Part shown: positions 31,542 through 39,118 of the stretch, piece by piece
Numbering within the stretch: the stretch's first letter is position 1
Layout of the letters: each line of letters starts with the position of its first letter
Source of the DNA: Clostridia bacterium
Lineage (GTDB): Bacteria > Bacillota > Clostridia > Oscillospirales > CAG-272
Direction of reading: 5' to 3'
DNA: 39,118 bases
Assembly: GCA_017531925.1 (NCBI GenBank)
Contig: JAFXKD010000038.1
Location: forward strand, 1 to 39,118
The notes under the pieces: model-generated
Database searches by the model: none
Told to the model about the DNA's origin: nothing
The model's input: the letters and a program-made list of their open reading frames with translations, nothing else
Program-made: the position numbers and the translations under genes

Positions 31542-31966
31542 AAGTGTATAAATTGGGGAGTTAGTTAGACATTAGATCGTACTTTTTTCGAGAAAAAAGT
31601 ACCAAAAAAGCGTTAAAGCGCTTTGTCCAGTAGCCATATAGTCCGTAATAAATCCACTAAATCCGCGCAAATTGTGTTGCGGAGCAACACGAAAAGATTT
31701 TTAAAGCATTTTAACAGGCGCTTTAAAAATCTGTAATTTGCTTGTGCAAAGCGTAGCCTATAGCACATATAAAACGGCTTCGTGCCGTGTAGCAAATTAC
31801 AATTTTTCGAGGTTACGAGAAAAATTTTCAGTACCAGCTCGTTGGTACAATTTGCGCAAAATCTTGCTGCGAAGCTGATTAAGTTTTAAGGGGTCATAGG
31901 GGAGCTTTTTCAAAAGTTCCCCTAAAGTCCAAGCAAACTAAACTAACTAATATATAAATAAAACTC
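31542..31966 (-). repeat. MITE-like modular repeat, copy C (inverted)
   Basis: About 425 bp between peptidase E and the LRR gene, inverted relative to A and B. The core is at 31657-31743 and module 2 at 31776-31857. This copy shows the best terminal inverted repeats: a left end with AAGTGTATAAATTGGGGAGTT and a right end CAAACTAAACTAACTA...ATAAAACTC. It carries the hairpin GTACTTTTTT/AAAAAAGTAC near the left end (about 31587). No coding frame; a 60-codon minus-strand ORF inside it is only a by-product of the repeat. Confidence 0.85.
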
Positions 31967-32124
31967 AAAGCATATTCATTCTACCATAGAAATATTCAAA
32001 AATCAATCGCAAAAGGCGATAAAAAGCCCGTATATTACCCGATTTTTGCCAAATGTCAATAAAAAATAAATTGAAAATGCAGAGAAAAGAGCTTTTGCCG
32101 TCATTTTCTCCCGACCTGTTTTTG

Positions 32125-32154
32125 TTGACAGGAAAAATATGGAAGTGATACAAT
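32125..32154 (+). promoter_or_regulatory. Promoter of the LRR-protein gene
   Basis: -35 TTGACA (32125-32130), 18-bp spacer, -10 TACAAT (32149-32154). Confidence 0.7.
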
Positions 32155-32189
32155 TATATCACCAAATTTAATTAAGGAAGGACAAAGAA

Positions 32190-32990
32190 ATGGACAGACA
32201 AGAACTGAAGGCAAAGATAATGAAGGCATTTACGGTTGCGCTCCCGATACTTCTCGTGGCGATACTTGCAATGCTCGTGGTGGTGGCAATGAAGCTATCC
32301 GATCCGCAGTTTATCCCAACGCTTGGCGGAGTGGATGACGGAACCACCACAACGACGACAACGGGTGAGGAGGAGCCTGAGCCCGAGCCCGATCCGTCGA
32401 GCAAGGGACTGACCTTTATCAGCAACGGAGACGGCACCTGCTCGCTTGACGGAATAGGCGAGTGCGATGACAGCTTTATCATCGTGCCGATGGAGAGCCC
32501 CGACGGCGACATCGTAACGGAGATTGCAAGCGGAGCCTTTAAAAATTGCAGCGACATCAAGGGAATAGAGCTTTGCGAAACGATAATGAGCATTGGCTCT
32601 TACGCGTTTTACGGCTCTGCCATACGCGAGATCGAGATACCCTCGACCGTTCGCGAGATAGGAAATTACGCCTTTGCGGGCTGCAAGTATCTCACGGAGA
32701 TCACTGTGGTGCCCTCAAATCCCAATTACTCCTCACTTTCCGGCGTGCTTTACTCCAAGGACGGCGACGTGCTTATCACCTATCCTGCGGGAAAAACGGA
32801 AAATTCCGTAATTATCGGACGTGAGGTAACGGAGATAGCGAATATGGCGTTCTACAAATGCTCTTACATAAAAAAGGTGACGTATCACGGCACCGAGAGA
32901 TCGTGGAGAGCTATTGAGATAGGCGCAGGAAACGACGTTATCGACGAGGCGATCATCTATTATTCGGGTGATTACAGCAGCGACAAATAA
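32190..32990 (+). CDS. Membrane-anchored BspA-type leucine-rich-repeat protein
   Basis: 266 residues: a cytosolic start, one transmembrane helix (about 14-35, FTVALPILLVAILAMLVVVAM), a Thr-rich then Glu/Pro-rich linker (about 53-69), and an extracytoplasmic BspA/TpLRR region with ITEIASGAFKNC-like repeats (EIASGAFKNCSDIKGIEL, SIGSYAFYGSAIREIEIP, EIGNYAFAGCKYLTEITV, EIANMAFYKCSYIKKVTY). Such repeats bind proteins or host matrix in other bacteria. GAAGGAGGG-like AAGGAAGGAC lies before the ATG. Single-gene unit. Confidence 0.9.
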   Translation: MDRQELKAKIMKAFTVALPILLVAILAMLVVVAMKLSDPQFIPTLGGVDDGTTTTTTTGEEEPEPEPDPSSKGLTFISNGDGTCSLDGIGECDDSFIIVPMESPDGDIVTEIASGAFKNCSDIKGIELCETIMSIGSYAFYGSAIREIEIPSTVREIGNYAFAGCKYLTEITVVPSNPNYSSLSGVLYSKDGDVLITYPAGKTENSVIIGREVTEIANMAFYKCSYIKKVTYHGTERSWRAIEIGAGNDVIDEAIIYYSGDYSSDK

Positions 32991-32994
32991 GTAA

Positions 32995-33036
32995 AAAAAG
33001 AGAAGGATTGCATATGCTGTGATCCTTCTTTTTGTT
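32995..33036 (+). terminator. Terminator of the LRR-protein gene
   Basis: AAAAAGAGAAGGAT pairs with ATCCTTCTTTTT (AGAAGGAT 33001-33008 with 33022-33029), followed by a T-run. Confidence 0.85.
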
Positions 33037-33088
33037 TAAGTAACAGATCAACGGCAAATAATAACTAAAAACGGGAAGGAGCTTTGCC

Positions 33089-35508
33089 GTGAAAAAGGGT
33101 ACTGTAATTAAAATTTTGTCCGTTGCATTTATTCTGATCTTACTCATTTTGCTCGCGGGCGGATTGTATATTTACGGAATTGCGCGCGACAGCGAGCTTG
33201 ATATGTCACTTTTTGAAGCTAAAAGGGGGCATAGCGCGACAAGGATATACGTAATGCAAGGGGGCGAATGGGTCGAGTGGGAGGAGGAACGCATACTCGG
33301 TGAGCGAAATTACGAGTACGCGGCTCTATATGACGTTCCGAAGGATCTTATCAATGCCTTCGTTGCGATAGAGGACAAGAGATTTTTTGAGCATAAAGGG
33401 GTGGATGTTTACAGAAGTATTGGCGCTATGGCAAACTACTTTATGCATTTCGGCGGTAAATTCGGCGCGTCAACGATTACTCAGCAGCTAATAAAGAACG
33501 TTACGGGCGAGGACGAGGTGAGTATTGAACGAAAGATACGAGAGATATTCCGCGCGCTTGAGCTTGAGAGGGAGCTTAGCAAGGACGAGATACTTGAGCT
33601 TTACCTCAACGTGATAAATCTTTCCGATAACTGCTATGGCGTTGGAGTGGCTGCGAGAAGATATTTTTCAAAGGATGTCTCGGAACTGACGCTCATCGAA
33701 TGCGCATCAATCGCCGCGATAACTAACAATCCAAGCTATTATAATCCCATAAAGCACCCCGAGAATAACGCGGAGCGGAGAAATATCATACTTTTGCAGA
33801 TGAGGGAGCAGGGAATGATAAGTGAGGCGGAATTTGAAAAAGCTTACGGCGCGCCGCTTGAATTGGATCCCGACGATACAGTTGTAAAAACCAATATCCA
33901 TTCCTGGTACGTCGATATGGTGATAGATGACGTTATGGAGGATCTGCAAAAGGAAAAAAATATGACACGCGCGCAGGCAAGCTCCCTTGTTTTCAGCGGC
34001 GGACTTGAAATATTTATCCAAATAGACCGCGATATACAGAGCATTATGGAGGATTATTACGAAAATACCGCGAATTTTTCATCGGGAGAGGGCGCGCAAA
34101 GCTCAATGATAATAATCGATTCGCAGAGCGGGGATATCCTCGGCGTTGTCGGAGCGGTCGGTGAAAAAAGCGCCAACAGGATACAGAGCTACGCTACCGA
34201 CACTCTGCGTCCGCCCGGCTCGACCATAAAGCCTCTGTCTATTTATGCCCCCGCGCTTGAGCGCGGACTTATCACCTATGCGAGTGTCTTTGACGATACG
34301 CCCTATTCCTTTAACGAAAGCGACAGCGGAAGCTACTCCCCTTGGCCCAAAAACGCAAACGGAGTGTATCACGGCCTTTCCACTATGAGCTACGCTATGG
34401 CAAATTCCACTAATACGATACCGCTGAAAATCCTTGACGGGCTTGGGCTCTCCCACTCCTTTTATTTTCTGCGGGACTATCTACACCTTGATAATCTTAT
34501 CGAGCGGGGAAGGGATAAAAACGGAGCCTTCATCACCGATATGGATAAAGCCGCGCTTGCGCTCGGTCAGCTCAATTTTGGCGTAACGCTTCGCGATATC
34601 ACGGCGGCGTATTCGATTTTTGCCGATAACGGCGAGTACCACGCGCCGCGCTCGTATTCCCTTGTGAAAGCCTCTGACGGCGAGGTGCTTTTAGAAAAGG
34701 GCGCGACGGGCGAGAGGGTAATAAGCGACGGCAACGCGGAGATAATGACAAAGCTTTTGCAGGACGTGGTGTGGGGAGGCACAGCCGATGCGCTCACCCT
34801 GAAGAATAAGGTAGCGCTTGCCGCCAAAACGGGCACGACTCAGGATAATAAGGACAGATGGTGCATAGGCTATACTCCGTCGCTTATCTGCGGCGTGTGG
34901 TACGGCTACGAATACCCGCGCGAGATCCCGAGAGCCGAGAAAAATCTGTTTTTAAAGCCTTTGATACCGTGCTTACGCGGATATACGAAAATGATATCGT
35001 TTCCGCATATAAGGACAGAAGATTTGAGGAGAGCGCGCGCCTTATAAAACTCGAATACTGTATGGATTCGGGACTTTTGCCCACCGAGGCGTGTCTTGCC
35101 GATCCTCGCGGACACCGTATAAAAACGGGATATTTTGTAAAAGGGACGGAGCCCACCGATAGCTGTGAAACGCATATTTTGGTGGAATACGATACCGTCT
35201 GCGGCGGTATCGCAACCATTTTCACACCGTCGGAGCATATAAAAAAGATCGGAATGCTCCTTATCGACAGGGAATTCCCGATACAGATGACCGTTAGCGA
35301 CGCGCAGTACGTTTATAAAAAAATAAGCCCGTCGGTTCTGCCCGCCTTTGATGAGAATAAACCCTTTTTTGCTCCTCTTGAGGACGAAAAGAATAAAAGA
35401 TACTTTGGCAGGAGTGCGACAAAAACGCAGTTTAACAAGCTTTCAACGGCGCATTTTTCCTATTCCGACCTCGTTTTTATAAGGGATTTGTTAAAAAATC
35501 AGAATTAA
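33089..35508 (+). CDS. Class A penicillin-binding protein (PBP1A type), split by a -1 frameshift
   Basis: Bifunctional murein synthase. Frame 1 starts at GTG 33089 (GGGAAGGAGC upstream). It has a transmembrane helix (about 7-29), then a GT51 glycosyltransferase with catalytic Glu95 in AIEDKRFFEHKG, GASTITQQLIKN and RALELERELSKDEILELYLN. The transpeptidase has SxxK (Ser378 in PGSTIKP), ANSTN, and KTG (Lys580). Frame 1 ends at 35047 after 29 unrelated residues. The expected C-terminal part continues in the -1 frame to 35508 (AFDTVLTRIYEND, MDSGLLPTEAC). The switch coincides with T-TTA-AAG at 34951-34957. Joined there the product is 806 residues, a normal length. No clear promoter is seen; expression may run through from the LRR gene. 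Confidence 0.9.
34951..34957 (+). promoter_or_regulatory. TTTAAAG heptamer at the PBP frameshift point
   Basis: The zero-frame codons TTA-AAG preceded by T give X-XXY-YYZ, the canonical -1 slippery form. Slippage would re-pair as TTT-AAA and continue with GCC in the -1 frame. No strong upstream Shine-Dalgarno stimulator is seen. A modest downstream stem (GCGGA/TCCGC, about 34977-35006) could help. Confidence 0.45.
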
Positions 35509-35518
35509 ATAAAAATCA

Positions 35519-35560
35519 GCTCCATAAAATGTACAAAAATACGTTTTACGGAGCTTTTTA
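35519..35560 (+). terminator. Terminator hairpin that contains the ribosome binding site of the next gene
   Basis: GCTCC (35519-35523) pairs with GGAGC (35550-35554), and the stem continues through TAAAA/TTTTA and GTA/TAC with two mismatches. TTTTTA then runs straight into the ATG at 35560. GGAG in the 3' arm is also the only ribosome binding site for the TspO-like gene. Confidence 0.7.
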
Positions 35561-36084
35561 TGTCAAAAAACAAAACGAGAAATCCATTTGAGAGCGTTAT
35601 CAGAAACAGCAGGACTGATGCAAGAACTGTGATCGGAATTCCCATTCTGCTGCTTTTTCTCGGCATTTTTACAAGATGGGTGTGCGGCAGTCCGCTCGAC
35701 ACTCTACATTACGTCGGCGCGCGCCCGTTGGTGCCGCAGACCTGGATTATGGTGCTGCTTTTCAGTGCTTCGTATATAGTCGCGGGGCTTTCCCTGGGGC
35801 TTGCGCTCGGGTGTCGCTTTTGCCCCTGCGGAGAGAAAAAATACCAGGGCGCGATGTGGTTTTGCATCTCGCTCGCGCTTGGATATAGCTGGTATCCGCT
35901 TTTCTTTTGCGCAAGACTGTTTTTGGTGTCGATAATAGTGTCGGCACTATGCTTTTTTGCATCGATCTGCGCAACGGTCTGCTTCGCGAGCGTGTCAAAA
36001 TCATCGTTCTTCCTCGCGCTCGCCTACGATGCTTGGCTTATGTACCTTCTATTCCTCAACCTGCAGATTTTTTTCGCTATATAG
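35560..36084 (+). CDS. TspO/MBR-like membrane protein
   Basis: 174 residues with about five transmembrane helices. The C-terminal half fits the TspO pattern: LGYSWYPLFFCARLFLVSII (the WSxLFF region), a run of hydrophobic residues, then VSKSSFFLALAYDAWLMYLLFLN, like the family PYxxWxxxAxxLN. The Cys-rich loop CRFCPCGEKK and long N-terminus are unusual. TspO proteins bind porphyrins or cholesterol-like ligands; the role here is unknown. The start codon sits directly on the terminator T-run of the PBP gene, so its expression depends on that hairpin. Confidence 0.65.
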   Translation: MSKNKTRNPFESVIRNSRTDARTVIGIPILLLFLGIFTRWVCGSPLDTLHYVGARPLVPQTWIMVLLFSASYIVAGLSLGLALGCRFCPCGEKKYQGAMWFCISLALGYSWYPLFFCARLFLVSIIVSALCFFASICATVCFASVSKSSFFLALAYDAWLMYLLFLNLQIFFAI

Positions 36085-36086
36085 TA

Positions 36087-36115
36087 TTGACTTAATAAAT
36101 ACCGTGTGATAGAAT
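36087..36115 (+). promoter_or_regulatory. Promoter of the small-RNA candidate
   Basis: -35 TTGACT (36087-36092), 17-bp spacer, -10 TAGAAT (36110-36115), beginning 2 bp after the TspO-like stop. Transcription would start near 36122. Confidence 0.75.
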
Positions 36116-36121
36116 AAAAGA

Positions 36122-36235
36122 AAAGGGCAACGAGCAGCGTGCCCGAAGCAGAGGATTTTATAATAATTTTCAAAATTTTAAAATTTTATCGCGCAGAGGG
36201 CACCAAAAAAGCGGTGTACCCCTGCGCGTTTTTTG
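36122..36235 (+). ncRNA. Candidate small RNA (about 114 nt) or attenuated leader
   Basis: It follows a good promoter. The 5' part forms GGGCA/TGCCC (36125-36129 with 36140-36144), then an A/T-rich single strand, then a very stable terminator: CGCGCAG/CTGCGCG (36190-36196 with 36222-36228) plus inner GGG/CCC and CACC/GGTG, then TTTTTT (36229-36234). No known RNA family is recognised. It could instead be an attenuator for the lipoprotein genes downstream, which have a second possible promoter. A GTG-started 35-codon frame crosses it but has no ribosome binding site. Confidence 0.55.
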
Positions 36236-36322
36236 AATGTTTTTAGGATAAGTTGTTAATGAATTGTGAATTACAAAATAATTTTTAAAAATCATGAACA
36301 TTTTTTCCAAAGTTTGAAGAAA

Positions 36323-36351
36323 TTTGCAAAGAAAATAGGTATTATTATATA
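36323..36351 (+). promoter_or_regulatory. Possible promoter of the lipoprotein operon, with a 5' hairpin
   Basis: -35 TTTGCA (36323-36328), 17-bp spacer, -10 TATATA (36346-36351). GCACAAA/TTTGTGC (36354-36368) would fold at the very 5' end of the mRNA. Confidence 0.4.
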
Positions 36352-36389
36352 GAGCACAAAATTTGTGCAGCTCGTGTGAGGAGGATAAT

Positions 36390-36467
36390 ATGAAAAAGAT
36401 CTATCTTATTTTTAACGAATTCGCTTTCAGTGAACATAGCCGCACACGCGGTGAGTCGGAGAGTTAG
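36390..36467 (+). CDS. 25-residue ORF with strong ribosome binding site
   Basis: GAGGAGGATAAT directly precedes an ATG. The frame starts MKKIYLIFNEF like a signal peptide but turns polar (EHSRTRGESES) and stops. It could be a leader peptide for the lipoprotein genes, or the decayed front of a third lipoprotein paralogue (the next two begin MNKIIIS and MKRIIIA). Confidence 0.4.
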   Translation: MKKIYLIFNEFAFSEHSRTRGESES

Positions 36468-36492
36468 ATTAAATTTTGAAAGGAGAAAAGCT

Positions 36493-37107
36493 ATGAATAA
36501 AATAATTATATCATTAACTCTTGTATTTTTAGTTTTTAGTCTTACAGCTTGTCCGGGAGCTAACCAAAGATCAATATACTTAACCTATAACTCGTACGGT
36601 GATATGCTTGAGTTTGCCTCTCAGCACAATCAGGTATGTCAATCGGACAACTGTAAGCTTTTTATGTTTGATTTTGATAAATATGATGATGTTACTTTGG
36701 AATATTATTATGTGTCATTTATGTGGTTTGCTAAAGGATGGGATTATTTCGCGCCTGTAGTGGAAGACAAAATACCAGCTGAACACTTTGAGGGGCACAA
36801 TGCCTGTAAATACACGATGGACGCAGTTACGGAAGAGGGAGAAGCTCTTGATAATGCGTATATTATTGACTGTTATGGCACATATATACCGGAATACGAA
36901 ATTGAAAATAATCCATCCGAAATAATAAAAAGAGAGCTGAACAAAAAAGATAATGCGGATGACGAATACTACAAAAGCAAATTTTTAGCGTTTGGCGATA
37001 GCGGTGTCGGGATCGAATTTAATATTACTCATTATCACAAAGCAACCGAAGAAGAGCTTGAGGATATAGTTTGGGTTTTTATGAATAATATGTTGGTCAT
37101 TGAATAA
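36493..37107 (+). CDS. Putative lipoprotein (204 aa), paralogue 1
   Basis: No named family. The signal peptide MNKIIISLTLVFLVFSLTAC gives lipid Cys20. The mature part is acidic, with about 180 residues and aromatic-rich strands (LEYYYVSFMWFAKGWDYFAP; EFNITHYHKATEEELEDIVW). The ATG at 36493 follows GAAAGGAGAAAAG; an in-frame ATG at 36430 would put charged residues before the signal peptide. It shares its signal peptide, length range and ending (near L..I..) with the next gene, so the two are probably an old duplication. The DNA is AT-rich compared with upstream genes. Confidence 0.8.
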   Translation: MNKIIISLTLVFLVFSLTACPGANQRSIYLTYNSYGDMLEFASQHNQVCQSDNCKLFMFDFDKYDDVTLEYYYVSFMWFAKGWDYFAPVVEDKIPAEHFEGHNACKYTMDAVTEEGEALDNAYIIDCYGTYIPEYEIENNPSEIIKRELNKKDNADDEYYKSKFLAFGDSGVGIEFNITHYHKATEEELEDIVWVFMNNMLVIE

Positions 37108-37122
37108 CAGGAGGGAATTCTA

Positions 37123-37809
37123 ATGAAAAGAATAATTATAGCATTAATTCTTGTATCTTTAGTTTTTTCCCTTACGGCTTGTCCGGGTGGGATAAGGGCA
37201 CAAGTAGATCGAACCAGAGAATTTGAATCACACGAAGATCTTGTTGAGTTCGTTGAAAAGTATAGTTCTCAAAACGACGGCTTTGTAGAAACGTTCGTGT
37301 CGTTCGATTTTGGCGATAGCGCAACGGTAAAGCCATACCGTTATTATCTTCATACAATCCAATTATTAAAAAAGCATTGGCTAACGGGAGATATAGTCAG
37401 CGAAGAAATATATGCAAAAGGTCACTCAAACGGCTTTGTCAGTGAATTTGTTTTTTATGATGATGTAGTTGGCGCTCAGATCGTATGCGAATACATTACG
37501 TCTAAGACGGAAAATTTTTATCAAAATGATGAAATATCAATATCATTTGAAAAAAGCTACCTCGAAAACAGTGCCTTGAATGATGGCAAAATTCTTTATG
37601 ACGATTTTTACGAGATAAGAACAGTTGATATTGAAAATGCTAAGTATGAGAATAGATACAATTATTTATATCTATATCAAATAAAAATAAACGGAGAGGA
37701 TAAGATTTCGGTTAAAATTGCTTCAAAAATCGAGCTCCCAAAAGAAAAGCTCGGTGAGCTTTGTGAGATATTGTTGGATAGTATTGTGATAATTAATACG
37801 GAGGTTTGA
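37123..37809 (+). CDS. Putative lipoprotein (228 aa), paralogue 2
   Basis: No named family. The signal peptide IIIALILVSLVFSLTACPGG is nearly the same as in the gene before (IIISLTLVFLVFSLTACPG), but the mature parts have drifted: strand-rich with many Glu/Tyr, and a C-terminal ASKIELPKEKLGELCEILLDS helix. CAGGAGG lies before the ATG, 15 bp after the previous stop. A peptidase-like secreted protein begins 1 bp after its stop, so the three genes form one unit at the surface. Confidence 0.8.
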   Translation: MKRIIIALILVSLVFSLTACPGGIRAQVDRTREFESHEDLVEFVEKYSSQNDGFVETFVSFDFGDSATVKPYRYYLHTIQLLKKHWLTGDIVSEEIYAKGHSNGFVSEFVFYDDVVGAQIVCEYITSKTENFYQNDEISISFEKSYLENSALNDGKILYDDFYEIRTVDIENAKYENRYNYLYLYQIKINGEDKISVKIASKIELPKEKLGELCEILLDSIVIINTEV

Positions 37810-37810
37810 G

Positions 37811-39118
37811 ATGAAAAGATATTTAGCGGTTATTGCTGTGATTATTGCTTTTTTAGCAACTTTATGCACGAATATAACAGTTTGGGCGGAAGACAATGCG
37901 GAAAATACATATGATGAAGCAACTGATGTAGGCCCTGAAACAAGTCTTGTCACTGATGATGAAATTGAAAATTGTATGATTATTGGAACGGGCAATTATG
38001 ATCAAGAGGTGATACTATTTTTAGATAATTATGCAACATACTACTTTTCAGAATTGACAAATAATTTTGGGAATAATTATATTGGATCATGTTCCTATAC
38101 AGCTGCGGCTATGCTTTTATCGTACTATGATACTTATTGGGATGATGGAATAATACCAGAGCATTATGAAAAAAACAGGCTCAGTTTTAACAATTCTTTG
38201 CCAATTAGCAGTCAAACAAATTCACCTGGGATTCTTAGGGAGACAGTTCCCCAAAATGTAGATTATTCTTCATTTGTAGAGTCAAACAAGGATCAATATT
38301 TCCATCTTAAATTGATAAGTATAGGATTAGAAACAGGAATAGACCTTTTGGGCGACTACGTTTTGTTTCCGAATTCAGTTAAAGATTTATTAGAGTATTA
38401 CTTTTATGATATATTAGAATACGACTCATCCGATGTGACGGTTGATCATATTACGGGATTTGAAGATGTGCGTGAATATGCTATAAATAAAGTAAAACAA
38501 GGTATTCCCGTTTTTGTTAGTGCTACTAATCCGGAGGGTAGTGCACATTCATTTATAATATACGATTATAATGAGGAAGATGATGAGTTGTATTGTCACA
38601 TGGGGTGGAAAAATCAACTGAATAGCGATGGAGATTATTTAACAACTCACGTTTCTTTTTCTAGTATTGAGTATACGTTATTTGAAGGTGCGGTTAGCAT
38701 TTCATTTAATACAGAACATTCGCACTCTGATAATTATGTTGATGTAAGCAATAATACATACTGCTCCTGCTATTTTTCTTGCCACCCGGAGCACGAGCAT
38801 ATTTATGAATCGGTGAATAATACTTATCACACGTATTCCTGTCAGTGTGAGCCGCAGGGAGCGCAGATCGAACACGATATGTATTTGTCGATGTCGGTAG
38901 GTACAAATCAACACGGATATAAATGCTGTGATTGCGGATATATTGACGAGGACACAGTTGAAGAACATTCCTTCGATTATTGGGTATATCAGGATCTCAC
39001 GAGGCACAGAAGCTTGTGCGAATGCGGAGCGAGAGGAGATTCTGTTGCATTCCACTGGTTCAGGACATCGGAGGATAATCCGGAGCTGATGATATGCTCG
39101 GGATGCGGATTTACGAAG
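37811..39118 (+). CDS. Secreted C39-like cysteine peptidase with Cys/His-rich modules (runs off right edge)
   Basis: A Sec signal peptide (about 1-26, ending VWA-ED) leads a papain-like fold of the C39/peptidase_C39_2 type. The catalytic Cys lies in NNYIGSCSYTAAAMLLSYYD (about residue 94) and the His in NPEGSAHSFIIYDYN (about 239), followed by LYCHMGWKN. From about residue 300 come degenerate repeats with H-x-Y...C-x-C(G): YCSCYFSCHPEHEHIY, HTYSCQCEPQG, HGYKCCDCGY, HRSLCECGA, ICSGCGF, possibly metal-binding or disulfide-linked surface repeats. 436 codons are visible without a stop. Substrate unknown. It sits 1 bp after the second lipoprotein gene. Confidence 0.85.
   Translation, partial: MKRYLAVIAVIIAFLATLCTNITVWAEDNAENTYDEATDVGPETSLVTDDEIENCMIIGTGNYDQEVILFLDNYATYYFSELTNNFGNNYIGSCSYTAAAMLLSYYDTYWDDGIIPEHYEKNRLSFNNSLPISSQTNSPGILRETVPQNVDYSSFVESNKDQYFHLKLISIGLETGIDLLGDYVLFPNSVKDLLEYYFYDILEYDSSDVTVDHITGFEDVREYAINKVKQGIPVFVSATNPEGSAHSFIIYDYNEEDDELYCHMGWKNQLNSDGDYLTTHVSFSSIEYTLFEGAVSISFNTEHSHSDNYVDVSNNTYCSCYFSCHPEHEHIYESVNNTYHTYSCQCEPQGAQIEHDMYLSMSVGTNQHGYKCCDCGYIDEDTVEEHSFDYWVYQDLTRHRSLCECGARGDSVAFHWFRTSEDNPELMICSGCGFTK

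Noticed and set aside
31613..31795. 60-codon ORF on the minus strand inside repeat copy C
   Set aside because: Lies wholly in the repeat core; similar frames are broken in copies A and B, so it is not conserved as protein.
36140..36247. GTG-started 35-codon frame across the small-RNA candidate
   Set aside because: No ribosome binding site, and it runs through the terminator stem and T-run.

Overview
The window looks like chromosomal DNA from an anaerobic Clostridia-type Firmicute, probably a gut lineage near the Oscillospiraceae or Christensenellales. The evidence is the gene families present (RNase Y, class II FBP aldolase, YitT, DUF5685 plus a Cys-rich J protein, VTC/DUF4956, a SpoIIQ-like peptidase and a CwlD-like amidase), strong AGGAGG-type ribosome binding sites, TTGACA/TATAAT promoters with 17-bp spacers, and hairpin-plus-T-run terminators. 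A sigma-F-like promoter in front of the spoIIQ-like gene suggests the organism sporulates or descends from a spore former.

Layout. 1-4.9 kb: RNA decay and glycolysis (pnp, cut by the left edge; rpsO; fba; rny), with structured leaders before pnp and rpsO. 5-10.3 kb: a response regulator/histidine kinase operon divergent from a VTC-DUF4956-beta-helix lipoprotein operon. DUF4956 carries an in-frame TAA. 10.3-12.8 kb: a small hypothetical gene, then DUF5685, a J-domain protein with a Cys-rich tail, and a membrane protein. 12.8-16.5 kb: gap, a YitT transporter, an alpha/beta hydrolase and dut. 17.2-19.3 kb: a MATE exporter and a VTT-domain protein. 19.4-22.5 kb: a sigma factor, a probable membrane anti-sigma and a VWA lipoprotein whose 3' end looks chimeric. 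22.6-24 kb: spoIIQ-like and ruvX. 24-26.5 kb: the rpmG-secE-nusG-rplK-rplA operon with secG at its end. 27-31.5 kb: a membrane protein, radA, a cwlD-like amidase, a tiny hydrophobic lipoprotein and peptidase E. 32.2-36.1 kb: a BspA-type LRR protein, a class A PBP split by a -1 frameshift exactly at a TTTAAAG heptamer, and a TspO-like protein. 36.1-39.1 kb: an AT-rich accessory region with a small-RNA candidate, a 25-codon ORF, two paralogous lipoproteins and a secreted C39-like peptidase cut by the right edge.

Non-coding structure is the most unusual content. Three 425-527 bp copies of a MITE-like element (16684-17210, 28869-29336, and 31542-31966 inverted) share near-identical hairpin modules. 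There is also an array of seven hairpins (30170-30376), a perfect 29-bp inverted repeat (26771-26852), and an inverted repeat framing the rpmG promoter. No rRNA, tRNA, CRISPR array, transposase or phage gene was seen.
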